A stretch of 64,000 nt of DNA from Larus michahellis (GCF_964199755.1 NC_133929.1:2559806-2623805); one strand, 5' to 3'. Positions 48,292 to 59,892 are shown, counted from the first letter of the stretch. Numbers and translations: made by a program. Notes: a model not told the origin generated them from the letters alone.

Positions 48292-48763
48292 TTTTTGAGC
48301 CAATGCAGGCAGGATGCAGGAACAGCCACAAAACCACGGATGAAAGACAAAGAACAATTTTAATCTTGATACCTCATGGATTGGGGAATCTCTGAAGCAG
48401 CACCTGGGCAGAGGCATGCAAGCAGGGGACGCAGGCACCGCAGAGTGAGAGAGAGTCCTTGTTAGCAAGAGAATGAGAACACTCAGACTCCCTGTTCTTG
48501 CCGATATTTCAAGGGTTCAAGCAGGCATAGTTTTCCCACTGTGCTTTGATCTTCTTCCACAACAGGCCAGGATTCTCAAGCAGCTAGATAAGGTGTCCCT
48601 GAGTTCATCACAGACTTATGTTATCTAAGTGCAGATGTTCTACTTGCAAGCACCCGAGACTGAACAACAATTAGTGTGATATATGTGTTTTCCAGCACCC
48701 CAGGTGTGAGTCACTTGAGCGTATTTACAATCCTCCTCGCCAATCTTCTGTTACTTTCCCACA
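48292..48763 (-). mobile_element. Probable solo LTR, reverse orientation
   Basis: Read on the minus strand, the segment starts TGTGGGAAAGTAACAG and has ATTAAA near its end (reversed TTTAAT at about 48358), as in many avian LTRs. ACAGT occurs directly outside both edges (48287-48291 and 48764-48768), consistent with a 5-bp target duplication. The inner left edge is a T run rather than a clean TG/CA end, so the boundary or the call could be wrong. Confidence 0.5.
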
Positions 48764-48768
48764 ACAGT

Positions 48769-49889
48769 GCTCTGCTCTACCATGCTACATTCGCACAAAT
48801 GTCATAAATTGGGAGGCCCAAGACTTGCTGATTAAAATAAAATTATTGAAGTAGGTCAAACCCATCTTGTTTTCACCCTTGGTATTATAATCTCTTGTAT
48901 CTGAGTGGATTTCCTTTGAAGTCTGTTTTCTCTATTTTTCTATTGTTTTACTATTGTAATGTTGAGTGCTTTTTGTCAGTTTTTTCTTTTAGCTGCTACG
49001 TATTTCAAAGGAACAATTAAAAATGTCAGAATGTCATAGTCTATAAATCTCCATGACAGTTGTTGTTATTAAATTATCTTTTCCTAAGTATTTGTGTGTG
49101 GTGTGAGATTTAGATTCACTCCGAACCTCTCTCTTGAGATTCTCTGAAAGGCAGGTAAAGTTAGCCAAAATACCAAAAATACTATTTCTCTATTCAAGCA
49201 GAATTCCTGTGTTTCAGTTTCCAGTTCACACATGAAGTAATGTGTTGGTATATTTAAAGAAGTAGGATTTACAAGAAAGATATTTTGCTATTTCAGTTAT
49301 AGACACAATTTAAAATTGATCTTTTGGGATGGTGGAACTGGTATCAAGGCATGTTCTGTTATGATGGTGACTATATATAAAGTGGATCAGGTGAATATTT
49401 TTTGCCTTGAAAAGCTGCTTAAAGGCAGAAACATGGTAAATTTCTTCCAGGTCAAATGCCAGTAGCATACATCCTTTTATGCTCATGCAGGTGTAGTGCC
49501 ACGATAACAGGCATGCTTGTTCTCATATTCAGGACAGAAGTCAAAATGAATCTGCAGGCAGTTCTTTAAGAGGCTATTTCTAGACCATTTGAATTCTCTC
49601 AAGTAAAAGGAAGGTCTTTGTCTAAGCATCAATGTACACAGTAGCTCCACATTGGCAGATAGCACTGGGTTTTTTTGTGTCTGCAGCACAGGACACTAGC
49701 ATCAGTAGGCTAGGGTGCTTTTGAACCTGGGAAGTGGTGCATCCAATGCATCTCTTGCTGGTGGGCTGTGATCCCTTTAGGCTGCTGGCTGGCTAGGCTT
49801 TTCAGAAGGCTTCACAATACCTTAAGGCAGGTTAGGGAAAAAGGTGATTATCTTTAATTACCATGTCTAATCATCATTCACTAGAAGAG
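48769..49889. other. AT-rich single-copy DNA
   Basis: No gene or transposon recognised. Confidence 0.5.
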
Positions 49890-51600
49890 AGTGCATAGGA
49901 GCTCCTGGAGCAGTGTTTCACCCTTAGTGCCACCTGCAATCACTAGCTCGGGATCACCACGGAGAGGAGCCATGAGGGGACCGTGTAAGGGTTCAATCCC
50001 CAGCCATCCCGGGGCTACAGATGGAGAAGGGACTGGCATCAAGAAGCAAAGTGTGGCTCATAGGGGTGAAACGATCACTCACAACTAAAGCTTCCAGTGC
50101 TGCCAGATCGAAACCGTGCAGCTGCAGGCATAGCAGGAGAGTTACCCCAGGCAGGAAAAGAAAGCTAATGGGGGCTGTGGGGCGACAGGGCGGGGGTTGG
50201 CCGAGGCAAGGGAACAGAGCAGTGCCAAGCCCAGCTGCCCTGCTGACTGTGCACACCACTGCGGGTCCCCCGAAAGAGTCCCCAGAGCAGAGACAGACAC
50301 CTGTCACTAACCGCCTCGCCGGGGGAAAAAGCTATTACCACCCTCAGCAACACACACAGACGCCCAGCACATCACGCTCCTATCCCACCGGGCCATACCT
50401 GAGACGCAAGAGGGAGCCCCAGCATCTCTGCGTATGCACCTCGGCCGGTCCACCCAGCCTCCCCAAGTTGTGCCAGGGCGCATGCGTGGAAGTCCCATCA
50501 TGCCCTATGGCTGAAGCTGCTGCCAGTAGCAGCCTCCTCTTCACTCTGTGCAAGCTGTTTATCTGTGGTTTCAGTTCAATCTATGCCAGACTAGTGTTTG
50601 TCTCTCAGCAGACACCTTCTTCTCCAGGACTGATTCTGTTGCCCTTTTTTCCTCCCGAGCACCCACTAACCACCTGTCTGCTTGCCCTGCAGGCAAATCG
50701 CCCCCCCCCCCCCCCCCGGGGCCACTGTTACAGTCGGCCATATGGCGGGGCTGAGAAGCACTCCACTCACTCCTGCGAGGTCAGCACTCTGGTGATCTCC
50801 CATGTCGCACCGTGTCCCAGTCAGGGTCACGCTACCGCCCTGCGCAGAACCAGCAACTGTTGCTGCGCCTGATAGGGAGAGTACTGGTGACTTGTTTGCT
50901 TTGTTCCCTGATAGGTGCCTTTCATCGTCTAGTTATCTCCCGTATGTGGGGGTGGAACGGCAGGGGCAGAGTTGGCTAATATTGGAGCAGCCTTGGCGTG
51001 CTACGGTTCTGCTTGCACAGGCAGTTGGATGGGCAGCTTATATTTGGTCTCTGGCTGGTGAGGTCTTGGTATGACCTCGGTGAGGTGAGGAGTGAACCAA
51101 GTAGGAGCCGGTGCTTGGTGGATGTTTGGCGTACGCTTGGCTGCTACGGTGGAGGTGACGCGGAGCGGAGGATTTATGTGCTTGGAGGAGGGTGAGGCCG
51201 GATGGCTGGAGCAGCAGCAGCAGCAGCGGGTGAGAGCGGCTTGAGCACCATAATGAGAGGGAAAACAGCCCCTGTGTGTGGGCCGGTTGGGGGAGTCGGA
51301 CCTCGCAGGGTCTGGGAGGAGGCATGTTGCTGCGGGACTGGGTCCCTGGGGACATAACTTCTCTGCTCCGAGAAGGTGTATGGGTGAGAGGCGCTTATGG
51401 ATCCCTCTCGCAGCTTTGTACTGAGACGGGGGTAGGGGCCCTCTTCGCTCCTCTGCTCTCTTGTGATTTAGGACTGAGGTCCTGCGCGCTACCCCCAGCC
51501 TTTGCTGCAGTAACAACTCTTGGTTTTGGGGATGACTGGAGCAGAGGGGAAGGAAAAAAAAAAAACAAAACAAAAAACAACCCAAACCCCCCAATAAAAG
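49890..51600. promoter_or_regulatory. GC-rich block, candidate host promoter region
   Basis: Composition shifts to GC-rich with scattered CpG for about 1.7 kb between AT-rich flanks. A C run lies at 50701-50717 and a CAG run at about 51211-51228. Long open frames on both strands (for example 50021-50872 plus and 51001-51594 minus) have no recognisable domain and probably reflect composition. The most gene-like element is a possible short first exon at 51202-51229. Confidence 0.35.
51202..51229 (+). other. Candidate first coding exon (ATG plus alanine run plus splice donor)
   Basis: ATG GCT GGA is followed by GCA/GCG alanine codons and then by GGTGAGAG, a good match to a 5' splice donor (GT at 51230-51231). 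Short Met-Ala-rich first exons in CpG-rich DNA are common in vertebrates. The downstream AT-rich 3.4 kb would then be intron. No second exon is recognised in the window and the gene cannot be named. It may be chance. Confidence 0.25.
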
Positions 51601-54600
51601 TGTTATAGCTGGTCTCTGTTACTAGTACTTGTTGGAGAAATACCCTCCTGTTTTTAATCTCACAATGACTTTATACTGATATATTTTTATGTCACAGTGG
51701 TTATTTTCAAATTTGCTTCTTTTACAGTCAGAAGTAGAAAAAATTGCTGTATTTTATGGTCTGTATTGTGTTTAAGATGCATTTTTCGAAATAGAAACAT
51801 TCATACCTGTATATATGTATATTCATACCCCATCTAGCCAAGAAAGAATAGAGCATTATAATTATTTGTTAGCTATTATCTTAAATATATCTAAAAAGCT
51901 TTACTAAATGCTTGCATTAGCATTACAACTAGTTCATTTTCAGAGCTATAGTATGTGCTCTGGTGTATGCAAATACATTGGATTTATGAGAAATCTGGCT
52001 TCAGGTGACTTTTTTAATAAATATCTTAGCATTGATACAAACTATTGCACCTGGCATAACTCACTGTAAATGAGCTTCTTGTAATACAGACAGAAACGGA
52101 GAAGAACAAAGCTTGACTGGTGTAATTGCTACTAATGACATAAGCTTTTTGGATATCTCTAGTTTAAATAGTGGAGACTATAAAGATATGTTGAACTCTG
52201 TATTTAAGTCTTAATTACAATTTGCAACACCAGGGTTGGTTGGGTCCACTTTTAATATACTTGCCAGATATGAGATATATGGGGTACCCTAGGACTACAT
52301 TTATACTGGTATAAAAAGTACATTTTATATGTGCTGTTAATACATATATTTCCATTCCATATGGATATAAATGCCAATATGTCATTTTAGCTATGGTGAT
52401 GCTAGTGTTCAAATGATGAAAGTCTTGCTTAAGGACCACGCTTTAGAGTTCTGCTCCGATTTTAAAAATCTGGTTTTACTCAAAATGTCATAATATTTAA
52501 ATACTTAATGGCCTGATTCTATTTGCATATCTGTTACTTATGTATGTTTAGGAACCTGCAAAGAAATGCATAGCTGTTGGGTGTTTTGTGGCTTTTTTCT
52601 TTGTTCTTTTTTTTTTTTCTCCCTTCCATATATTTTTTCTTTTTTTTTTTTTTCTATTAGGGGTTAGACTATTGAATTAAAATATTTTCAAATACTTATA
52701 CCTTTTGTAGGATTCCATGGGTGCTGTCATCGAGCACTGTACTTGAAACTGGCTTTGGAAGGTTGTGGGCAAATAGGTTGTCCACTCAATGTAGATCCTT
52801 ATTTAAGAAAAAAACGAAACTGAATGCTTGTTTCTGTTGCCTGATGGGCTTGAAAAATCAGAACCAATTTTCTTTTACTAGTTGCTGGAAGTATGGACAA
52901 ATAATCCTTGCATGTGATTCCATGATATAAGGAAAATTAAAAGATTAATCTGTGATGGTCTACTCTTATGCTGTTTGAAGGCTGTATTCTCCAGTTCCAA
53001 ATCAAGAGTAGAATGAAATGTTCATCAGGTGTTTTTTTTTTTGCATTATGAGGTTTATAAATTAAATTATCAACATAGTTTGCTAGCCACGCTCTTCCAA
53101 GTTATGGCCATTGGGACTCATCTGTGTAATTATTATGCTCACAAATTTAAATTCTATGCAAACATCCTAATATTACTTAAGGCCATGATTAGACTGTTCA
53201 GCAGAGGCATTAAAGACTATTATCTCTTTATATTTGGAATGATCTTTGTAATTGCAGAACTTTCTGTTTAAAAAGTAAATATCCTGGAGATTGATAGCTT
53301 CCATAGTTATTTTGTAATAATAATATTATAGCCTCACCTTGGTGGTTGTTGGTTGTTTTTTTTTTCCATTGTCATAGATCAGATCCTTGGACTAGTTCTA
53401 CTTGTAATTTAATAATACATTTAATATAAATTAGTGTTCTGCATAATGGACATTATATATTGGTTGCTTCAGTGCTAATGATAGTTATGATTTTAAAAAT
53501 GCCTTTGTTCTGGTCATGAGATTTCTACAGCAATAACTTGATTCGTTTAATAGTCACTAGCAGAGAGTTCTATAATCTTTATGCATAGTGAAAAAAGGAG
53601 TCATCTATCTGTTAAAATGCAGTTGATCGACTGTAAGGTAAATTTCTTTTTAAACAAAACACCTTATCTCAAAGGGAGTTGTGCTGCTGATGACTGCTTC
53701 CATCTAGCAATTCATGACCCTCCTTTGAACATGTGGAAAGACACTGTTCAAGAAAGAAGTGACCTTCAGGTGGGAAAGGCCCATGAAGGTGAGCAGTTTG
53801 ATGGTAGTCCTGAATTCCTTTGTGTTCTTGATGCCACTCTATGCATCTTTTTCTCTTCTCTGCTGTGCTTTAAACAGTGGTAGGAAACAAGTTTAGGAAA
53901 ACTTGGTTATGAAAACAAAACACCTCTAAATTTGGAAGAGGCCTCCTGATGTAGATGTCTTTCCCAAAGCTAGCTTTATGGATATTTGATACTTACAAAC
54001 AGTAAGGCTTGTAACTGCCTTAGAGCCTTTAAATATCAGATTGTCAACTGTATCAGATATTATTCTGACTCTAGGTGTTTTGTAGAAGTAATCTTTTCAC
54101 AGAAAGCATTCATTTTAAGACTCGATACAGTGAGTTCTCTTTTCTTTGGCAATCCCATACAATATTTTATATGATGTAGTAGCCAATTTTGAATTACATT
54201 TGCATTTCAGCCAAGTACTGTCTTGTTTTTCCAAGTGCAGCTTGAGCACGCACATATGGAGGACAGGTTTTGCATATAGGAAAGTCCAGTCTAATAGCAA
54301 GAGCAATAACTTGTTACTGATTAAATGGCACTTCAAATACATTGTATTCATTTAGCTTCTAGACTTCACAAATGCCATTACACTTTTCTGACTGTATCAG
54401 ATAAGTATTTGTTATATTCTCCTAGAGACCTTGCTGTTTGTTGCTAATACAAAAGCTTTTCCATTTATCACTTCAAAATTTGCAGCCTTTTTAGTATGTG
54501 TGCCACTATTAAAAAAAAATATTAAAGTTTACGTGCCCTGAATTTATCTATAGAATATATCTATAGGATACTAGAATGCACTTGTAAAAACAAGATTTTT

Positions 54601-54639
54601 ACACAAGACTTGTAAATCAGAAAGTAAGTAGTTGGCATT
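51601..54639. other. AT-rich non-coding DNA
   Basis: About 3 kb with no recognised exon, RNA gene or transposon. T runs are at about 52608-52655 and 53030-53042. It could be intronic if the candidate exon at 51202 is real. Confidence 0.45.
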
Positions 54640-54978
54640 TGTCCTGGTTCCGGCAGGGATAGGGTTAATTTTCCCTGGTATTCCATGCCATGTGAGCCAT
54701 GCCCACCCTGAGCTGCCGGGAGAGGGGGCAGGAAGTCGCCGCTTGGAGCGGGCTGGGGCGTCCCGGGTCTGGTCGGGGAGCGGCGGTTCCGTAATCGTGT
54801 TTGTATATTCCTCTGTCCGTGTTATTGTTGTTGTTTGCCTGTTCCCTCTGCTGTTCTGTTAAACTGCCTTTGTCTCAACCCACGAGTTTTGCCTTTTTCT
54901 TCTGATTCTTCCTGTATCGGGAAGGCCCGAGCGAGTGGCACGTGGTTCTTTGTTGCCGTCTGAGGCTAAACCACGACA
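54640..54978 (+). promoter_or_regulatory. 5' LTR of the ERV-L provirus
   Basis: The 339-bp LTR starts TGTCCTGGTTCCGGC and ends AAACCACGACA. It is GC-rich in its first half. A TATA-like GTATATTCC lies near 54802. A canonical AATAAA is not obvious. The upstream flank is AT-rich single-copy DNA; with no 3' LTR in view the target duplication cannot be tested. Confidence 0.85.
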
Positions 54979-54986
54979 GTCCTTTT

Positions 54987-55004
54987 TGGCGCCCAACGTG
55001 GGGC
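54987..55004 (+). other. Primer binding site, tRNA-Lys1,2 type
   Basis: TGGCGCCCAACGTGGGGC follows the LTR. It is the sequence complementary to the 3' end of tRNA-Lys1,2, the primer of Mason-Pfizer-type viruses. The 8-base gap to the LTR end is longer than the usual 0-5 bases, so either the LTR end is misplaced or this family has a longer spacer. Confidence 0.85.
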
Positions 55005-55100
55005 TCGGAGGGTTGAGATAACGACAGAATCCAACTAGAGCTTGGAAAAACGAATTTGTTGTATGCGTTTATTGTATTAGGCAAATAGTCGCTGGTCACC

Positions 55101-57029
55101 ATGTTGCTTGGTTTGTTCTCATGGCTGTGTTATGTGAATTCCTATATGGCTTATGTACTCCCTGCAATGATGTTTGTTACTTCTGGGAGAGGGATGAGGA
55201 TTATCATTTTGTTGTCCTGTGCGATATCGGCTTATGAGATGATAACATCACTTGTTAGACAGTTACTTTGGGGCTTTTATGTGGTATTGCTGTCCTGTCC
55301 GTACCTTGGGCACCGTCTCTCAGAATTTATTAATAATCACACCCAGTCTGTGGGGGAAACAGGGGGGGACACTTTCCCCAGCTCTTTTGCCTCCCTTTTC
55401 TCCTTCGGGTCAGGTATGGCAGCTTTTGAGAATTTTGAATATCCTTGGGATACTCAAACCAGCCTGGTCCTATTGTTATGTCTGCTGAATGTGTTCCACG
55501 TCCTGTTTAGGGTTAAACAGCTATTTAAGACTACCACCCGGAGATCTGCTCCGAGGCTGGATAGTCAGGGGTGGCAGGGCATGTGGGAGAACATGGGCAG
55601 GTACCTAGAGAACTTCTCACCTCCAGTGGTCTGGGACTTCACCCCTGAACAATTACAGGACCCTGATAAAGTGGTAGAATATTTGAAGGGAAAATGCTGT
55701 GGCTATTCTAGAGAGGCACAACTCACCGCACTGTGCTGGGCCCTGGCCAGTATCTACCAGGCACTGCTCAGAATTATGCAGCACCCTCAGGGGAAAGAGA
55801 TGGAGACCAGACCAGCAGCCACTGTGGCTACTGCAACCCCTGCGGCAGACACTGCGGCTGCTGCAACCCCTGCGACGGACACTGCGGCTACTCCAACCCC
55901 TGTGGCAGCCACTGCCGCTGAACCAGGGAACCAACCCGTGCCAGTATCAGTTGCCCCCATACAGAAGGAGAAGTACACGAAGAAATCAGTTCGCTTAGTA
56001 AGAGATGATGATGAACCAGGGTCATCACGAGAGCAGGAGGAAGAGGCAGAACCAGAGATAATTACTCGATCCCTATCCTTGAGTGAGCTGCGGGATATGC
56101 AAAAAGATTTTAGCCGACTTTCAGGCGAGCACATTGTCACCTGGCTGCTCCGGTGCTGGGATAACGGGGCCAGTAGCCTGGAATTAGAGGGTAGGGAAGC
56201 CAGGCAGCTGGGATCCCTGTCTAGGGAAGGCGGCATTGACAAGGCAATTGGGAAGAAGACCCAAGCCCTCAGCCTCTGGAAACGACTCCTGTCAGGCGTG
56301 AGGGAGAGGTACCCCTTCAGTGAGGATGCTGTATGTCAACCAAGCAAGTGGACTACCATGGAGAGAGGTATCCAGGACCTGAGAGAATTAGCCGTGCGGG
56401 AGATGATTTATTATGACCTGGACAATGCACAGTTACCCACAGACCCCGATGAGGTGCAGTGCACAAGGCCCATGTGGCAGAAGTTTGTACGGAGCGCACC
56501 ACCGTCATATGCCAACTCACTGGCAGTAATGGAATGGAAAGGCGAAGAGGGACCAATGGTGGATGAGGTGGCTGGCCGGCTCCGGCGATATGAAGAAAGT
56601 CTCTCTTCCCCCCTTGTCTCAGCTGTGGAGAAACTGTCCCGGAAGGTCCAGCAACTTGAAGAGAATATGTCCTACTCCCCACCTGCACGGGCCAGCATCT
56701 CAGCTATTAGGAGCAGGCATTTCCCCACTCGAGAGAGAGAGTACAGAGGGTACACACCAGGAGGCACCCTGTGGTTCTACCTGTGTGACCACGGGGAGGA
56801 CGTGAGGAAGTGGGATGGACAACCTACTTGGATCCTGCGGACACGGGTACAGGAGTTGCAAGGAAGGACAACCACAAAAGGGGATCCCTCCAGGAAAAGT
56901 GCCGCCCCGGTTTCCAGCGGGCAGTTCCCCAGACAGAGCAGAAGGCCTGATCTTGCTTCTGATCCTCTTGAAGGAACTTCCAAGTCATTTCTGCAAGAAG
57001 TGAGTAATGGATACTCTGACCAGGATTAG
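55101..57029 (+). CDS. gag: ERV-L gag, intact 642-codon frame
   Basis: Gag builds the virus particle. The frame starts at ATG 55101, about 100 bases after the primer site, and stops at TAG 57027-57029. Residues 1-25, about 33-68 and 120-137 are strongly hydrophobic, resembling membrane segments, where most Gag proteins have a matrix domain. Residues 238-273 are a Thr/Ala/Pro repeat encoded by three 30-bp units. An acidic stretch (about 302-319) precedes a capsid-like region (about 328-480, with LLRCWDNGA and SLWKRLLSGVRERYP). Residues 495-525 look like a coiled coil. No CCHC zinc knuckle is seen. ERV-L gag genes gave rise to host genes such as mouse Fv1. The lack of any stop in an otherwise damaged provirus is notable, but no evidence of host use is visible. 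Confidence 0.85.
   Translation: MLLGLFSWLCYVNSYMAYVLPAMMFVTSGRGMRIIILLSCAISAYEMITSLVRQLLWGFYVVLLSCPYLGHRLSEFINNHTQSVGETGGDTFPSSFASLFSFGSGMAAFENFEYPWDTQTSLVLLLCLLNVFHVLFRVKQLFKTTTRRSAPRLDSQGWQGMWENMGRYLENFSPPVVWDFTPEQLQDPDKVVEYLKGKCCGYSREAQLTALCWALASIYQALLRIMQHPQGKEMETRPAATVATATPAADTAAAATPATDTAATPTPVAATAAEPGNQPVPVSVAPIQKEKYTKKSVRLVRDDDEPGSSREQEEEAEPEIITRSLSLSELRDMQKDFSRLSGEHIVTWLLRCWDNGASSLELEGREARQLGSLSREGGIDKAIGKKTQALSLWKRLLSGVRERYPFSEDAVCQPSKWTTMERGIQDLRELAVREMIYYDLDNAQLPTDPDEVQCTRPMWQKFVRSAPPSYANSLAVMEWKGEEGPMVDEVAGRLRRYEESLSSPLVSAVEKLSRKVQQLEENMSYSPPARASISAIRSRHFPTREREYRGYTPGGTLWFYLCDHGEDVRKWDGQPTWILRTRVQELQGRTTTKGDPSRKSAAPVSSGQFPRQSRRPDLASDPLEGTSKSFLQEVSNGYSDQD
55830..55921 (+). repeat. 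Three 30-bp tandem units inside gag
   Basis: Three imperfect copies of a unit like CTGCAACCCCTGCGGCAGAC encode a Thr-Ala-Thr-Pro-Ala-type repeat. Units keep the reading frame. They lie in a spacer between the hydrophobic N-terminal part and the capsid-like part. Confidence 0.75.
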
Positions 57030-59222
57030 AGGGGCCCTGCCTCCGGCCAGGTGGAGGAAAGGGACAACCGGGTTTATTGGACGGTGTGGATTCGATGGCC
57101 TGGCACATCAGACCCACAGGAGTATGAGGCTCTAGTGGACATGGGTGCACAGTGTACTTTAATACCATCAAGCTATAGAGGGGCAGAACCCATTTGTATT
57201 TCTGGGGTGACAGGGGGGTCCCAAGAGTTGACTGTACTGGAGGCGGAAGTGAGCCTAACTGGGAATGAGTGGCAAAAGCATCCCATTGTGACTGGCCCAG
57301 AGGCTCCATGCATCCTTGGCATAGATTACCTCAGGAGAGGGCATTTTAAGGTCCCAAATGGGTACTGGTGGGCATTTGGCATAGCTGCCTTGGAGACGGA
57401 GGAAGTTAAACAGTTGTCTACCTTGCCTGGTCTCTCAGAGGACCCTTCTGTTGTGGGGTTGTTGAGGGTCGAAGAACAACAGGTGCCGATCGCTACCACA
57501 GCGGTGCATCGGCGGCAATATCGCACTAACCGAGACTCTCTGATTCCCATCGAGAAGCTGATTCATCACCTAGAGGTTCAAGGAGTGATCAGCAAGACTC
57601 GCTCACCCTTTAACAGTCCCATATGGCCGCTGCGAAAATCTAATGGAGAGTGGAGGCTAACTGTAGACTATCGTGGCCTGAATGAAGTCACACCACCGCT
57701 GAGTGCTGCTGTGCCGGACATGCTAGAACTCCAATACGAACTGGAGTCCAAGGCAGCCCAGTGGTATGCCACAATTGATATAGCCAATGCATTCTTCTCA
57801 ATCCCTTTGGCAGCAGAGTGCAGGCCACAGTTTGCTTTCACCTGGAGAGGCATCCAGTACACCTGGAATCGACTGCCCCAGGGGTGGAAACACAGCCCCA
57901 CCATTTGCCATGGACTGGTCCAGACTGCACTGGAGCAGGGGGAAGCTCCAGAACATCTGCAATACATTGATGACATCATTGTATGGGGCAACACAGCAGA
58001 AGTTGCTTTTGAACAAATCAAACAGGAAATAGTCCATGCAGTGGCCCTGGGGCCAGTCTGGGCAGGACAAGATGTTAAAAATGTGCTCTACACCCCAGCC
58101 GGGGAGAACGGCCCTTCCTGGAGCCTCTGGCAGAAAGCACCAGGGGAGACCCGAGGTGGACCCCTAGGGTTTGGGAGTCGGGGATACAGAGGATCCGAAG
58201 CCCGCTACACTCCAACAGAAAAAGAGATATTGGCAGCATATGAAGGGGTTCGAGCTGCTTCGGAAGTGGTTGGCACAGAAGCACAGCTCCTCTTAGCACC
58301 TCGACTGCCGGTGCTGGGCTGGATGGTCAAAGAAAGGGTCCCCACCACACATCATGCAACTGATGCTACATGGAGTAAGTGGATTGCACTGATCACACAG
58401 CGAACTCGAATGGGAAACCCCAGTCGCCCAGGAATTCTGGAAGTGATCATGGACTGGCCAGAAGGCAAGGATTGCGGAATGTCACCAGAGGAGGAGGTGA
58501 CGCGTGCGGAAGAGGCCCCACCATATAATAAACTGCCAGAAAATGAGAAGAAATATGCCCTGTTCACTGATGGGTCCTGCTGGAGTGTGGGAAAGCATCG
58601 AAAGTGGAAGGCTGCTGTGTGGAGTCCTACACAACAAGTCGCACAAGCCAGTGAGGGACAGGGTGAATCGAGCCAGTTTGCAGAGGTGAAAGCCATTCAG
58701 CTGGCTTTGGACATTGCTGAGCGAGAAAAAGGGCCAGTACTTTATCTCTACACTGACTCATGGAGGGTGGCAAATGCTCTGTGGGGGTGGTTACAGCAGT
58801 GGAAGCAGGGCAACTGGCAGCACAGAGGCAAACCCATCTGGGCTGCTGACCTATGGAAAGATATTGCTGCCCGGATAGAGAATCTGGTTGTGAAAGTACG
58901 CCATGTAGATGCCCACGTACCGAAGAATCGGGCCACGGAGGAACATCAGAACAACCAGCAAGTGGATTGGGCTGCTAGGATTGAAGTGGCTCAGGTGGAT
59001 CTGGACTGGCAACATAAGGGTGAACTATTCATAGCTCGGTGGGCCCATGACTCCTCAGGCCATCAAGGGAGAGATGCGACATATAGATGGGCTCGTGACC
59101 GAGGGGTGGACTTGACCATGGACACTATTGCACAGGTCATCCATGAATGTGAGACGTGCGCTGCAATCAAACAAGCCAAGCGTGAAGCCTCTCTGGTATG
59201 GAGGGCGATGGCTGAAATATAA
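57030..59222 (+). pseudogene. pol: ERV-L pol: protease, RT, RNase H, integrase N-terminus
   Basis: The frame is the same as gag and separated from it by a single TAG, so expression would need readthrough. The protease active site reads VDMGAQ instead of D-T/S-G (57138-57146), probably inactivating. RT shows RLTVDYRGLNEV, LPQGWKHSPT and the catalytic YIDD (57963-57974). Only about 80 codons separate YIDD from TPTEKE, too few to hold the thumb and the usual connection, so an in-frame deletion has occurred near 58010. RNase H has its four acidic residues: D (58569), E (58683), D (58755) and D (58965). The zinc-binding part of integrase (HDSSGH to CETC) follows, then TAA in this frame. The proper frame changes at about 59185. 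Confidence 0.85.
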
Positions 59223-59892
59223 ATCTGGGGAGGCCTGGCAGATTGACTATATCACACTGCCACAAACCCGTCAAGGCAAGCGCTATGTGCTCACAATGGT
59301 GGAAGCAACCGCCGGATGGCTGGAAACATACCCTGTGCCCCATGCTACTGCCTGGAACACTATCCTGGGCCTTGAAAAGCAAGTCCTGTGGCGACATGGT
59401 ACCCCAGAGAGAATTGAGTCAGACAACGGGAGTCATTTCCAAAACAGCCTCATAGACACCTGGGCCAAAGAGCATGGTATCGAGTGGGTGTATCACATCC
59501 CCTGTCACGCATCAGCCTCTGGGAAGACAGAACGATACAATGGATTGTTAAAAACTACACTGAGAGCAATGGGTGGTGGGACTTTAAAACACTGGGATAC
59601 ACATTTAGCAAAAGCTACCTGGCTAGTTAACACCAGGGGATCTAACAATCGGGCTGGCCCTGCCCAATCAAAACTTCCACGTACCGTAGAAGGGGATAAA
59701 GTCCCCGTAGTGCACATGAAGAATATGTCAGGGAAGACAGTCTGGATTAGTCCTGCCTCAGGCAAAGGCAAACCCACCCGTGGGATTGCTTTTGCCCAAG
59801 GACCTGGGTGCACTTGGTGGGTGATGCGGCAGGATGGGGAAGTCCGATGTGTACCTCATGGGGATCTGATTTTGGGTGAGAATAGCCAATGA
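59185..59892 (+). pseudogene. pol: ERV-L integrase core and C-terminus
   Basis: The integrase continues in the next frame from the pol frame change. It has the catalytic triad D (59245-59247, in WQIDYI), D (59422-59424, in SDNGSHF) and E (59530-59532, in GKTERYN), with exactly 35 residues between the last two, as in retroviral DD35E integrases. The C-terminal part ends at a stop at 59890-59892. The domain itself has no internal stop. It is cut off from RT by the frame change. Confidence 0.88.

Noticed and set aside
50021..50872. 283-codon plus-strand frame
   Set aside because: No domain, low-complexity composition and a C homopolymer inside it. GC-rich DNA has few stops, so chance is likely.
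53581..53883. 100-codon frame as a host exon
   Set aside because: No domain, no convincing splice sites at its ends and no codon bias; left as non-coding.
58081..58860. Reading the pol region after YIDD as a separate host gene
   Set aside because: RNase H motifs and the continuous frame show it is retroviral pol carrying an internal deletion.
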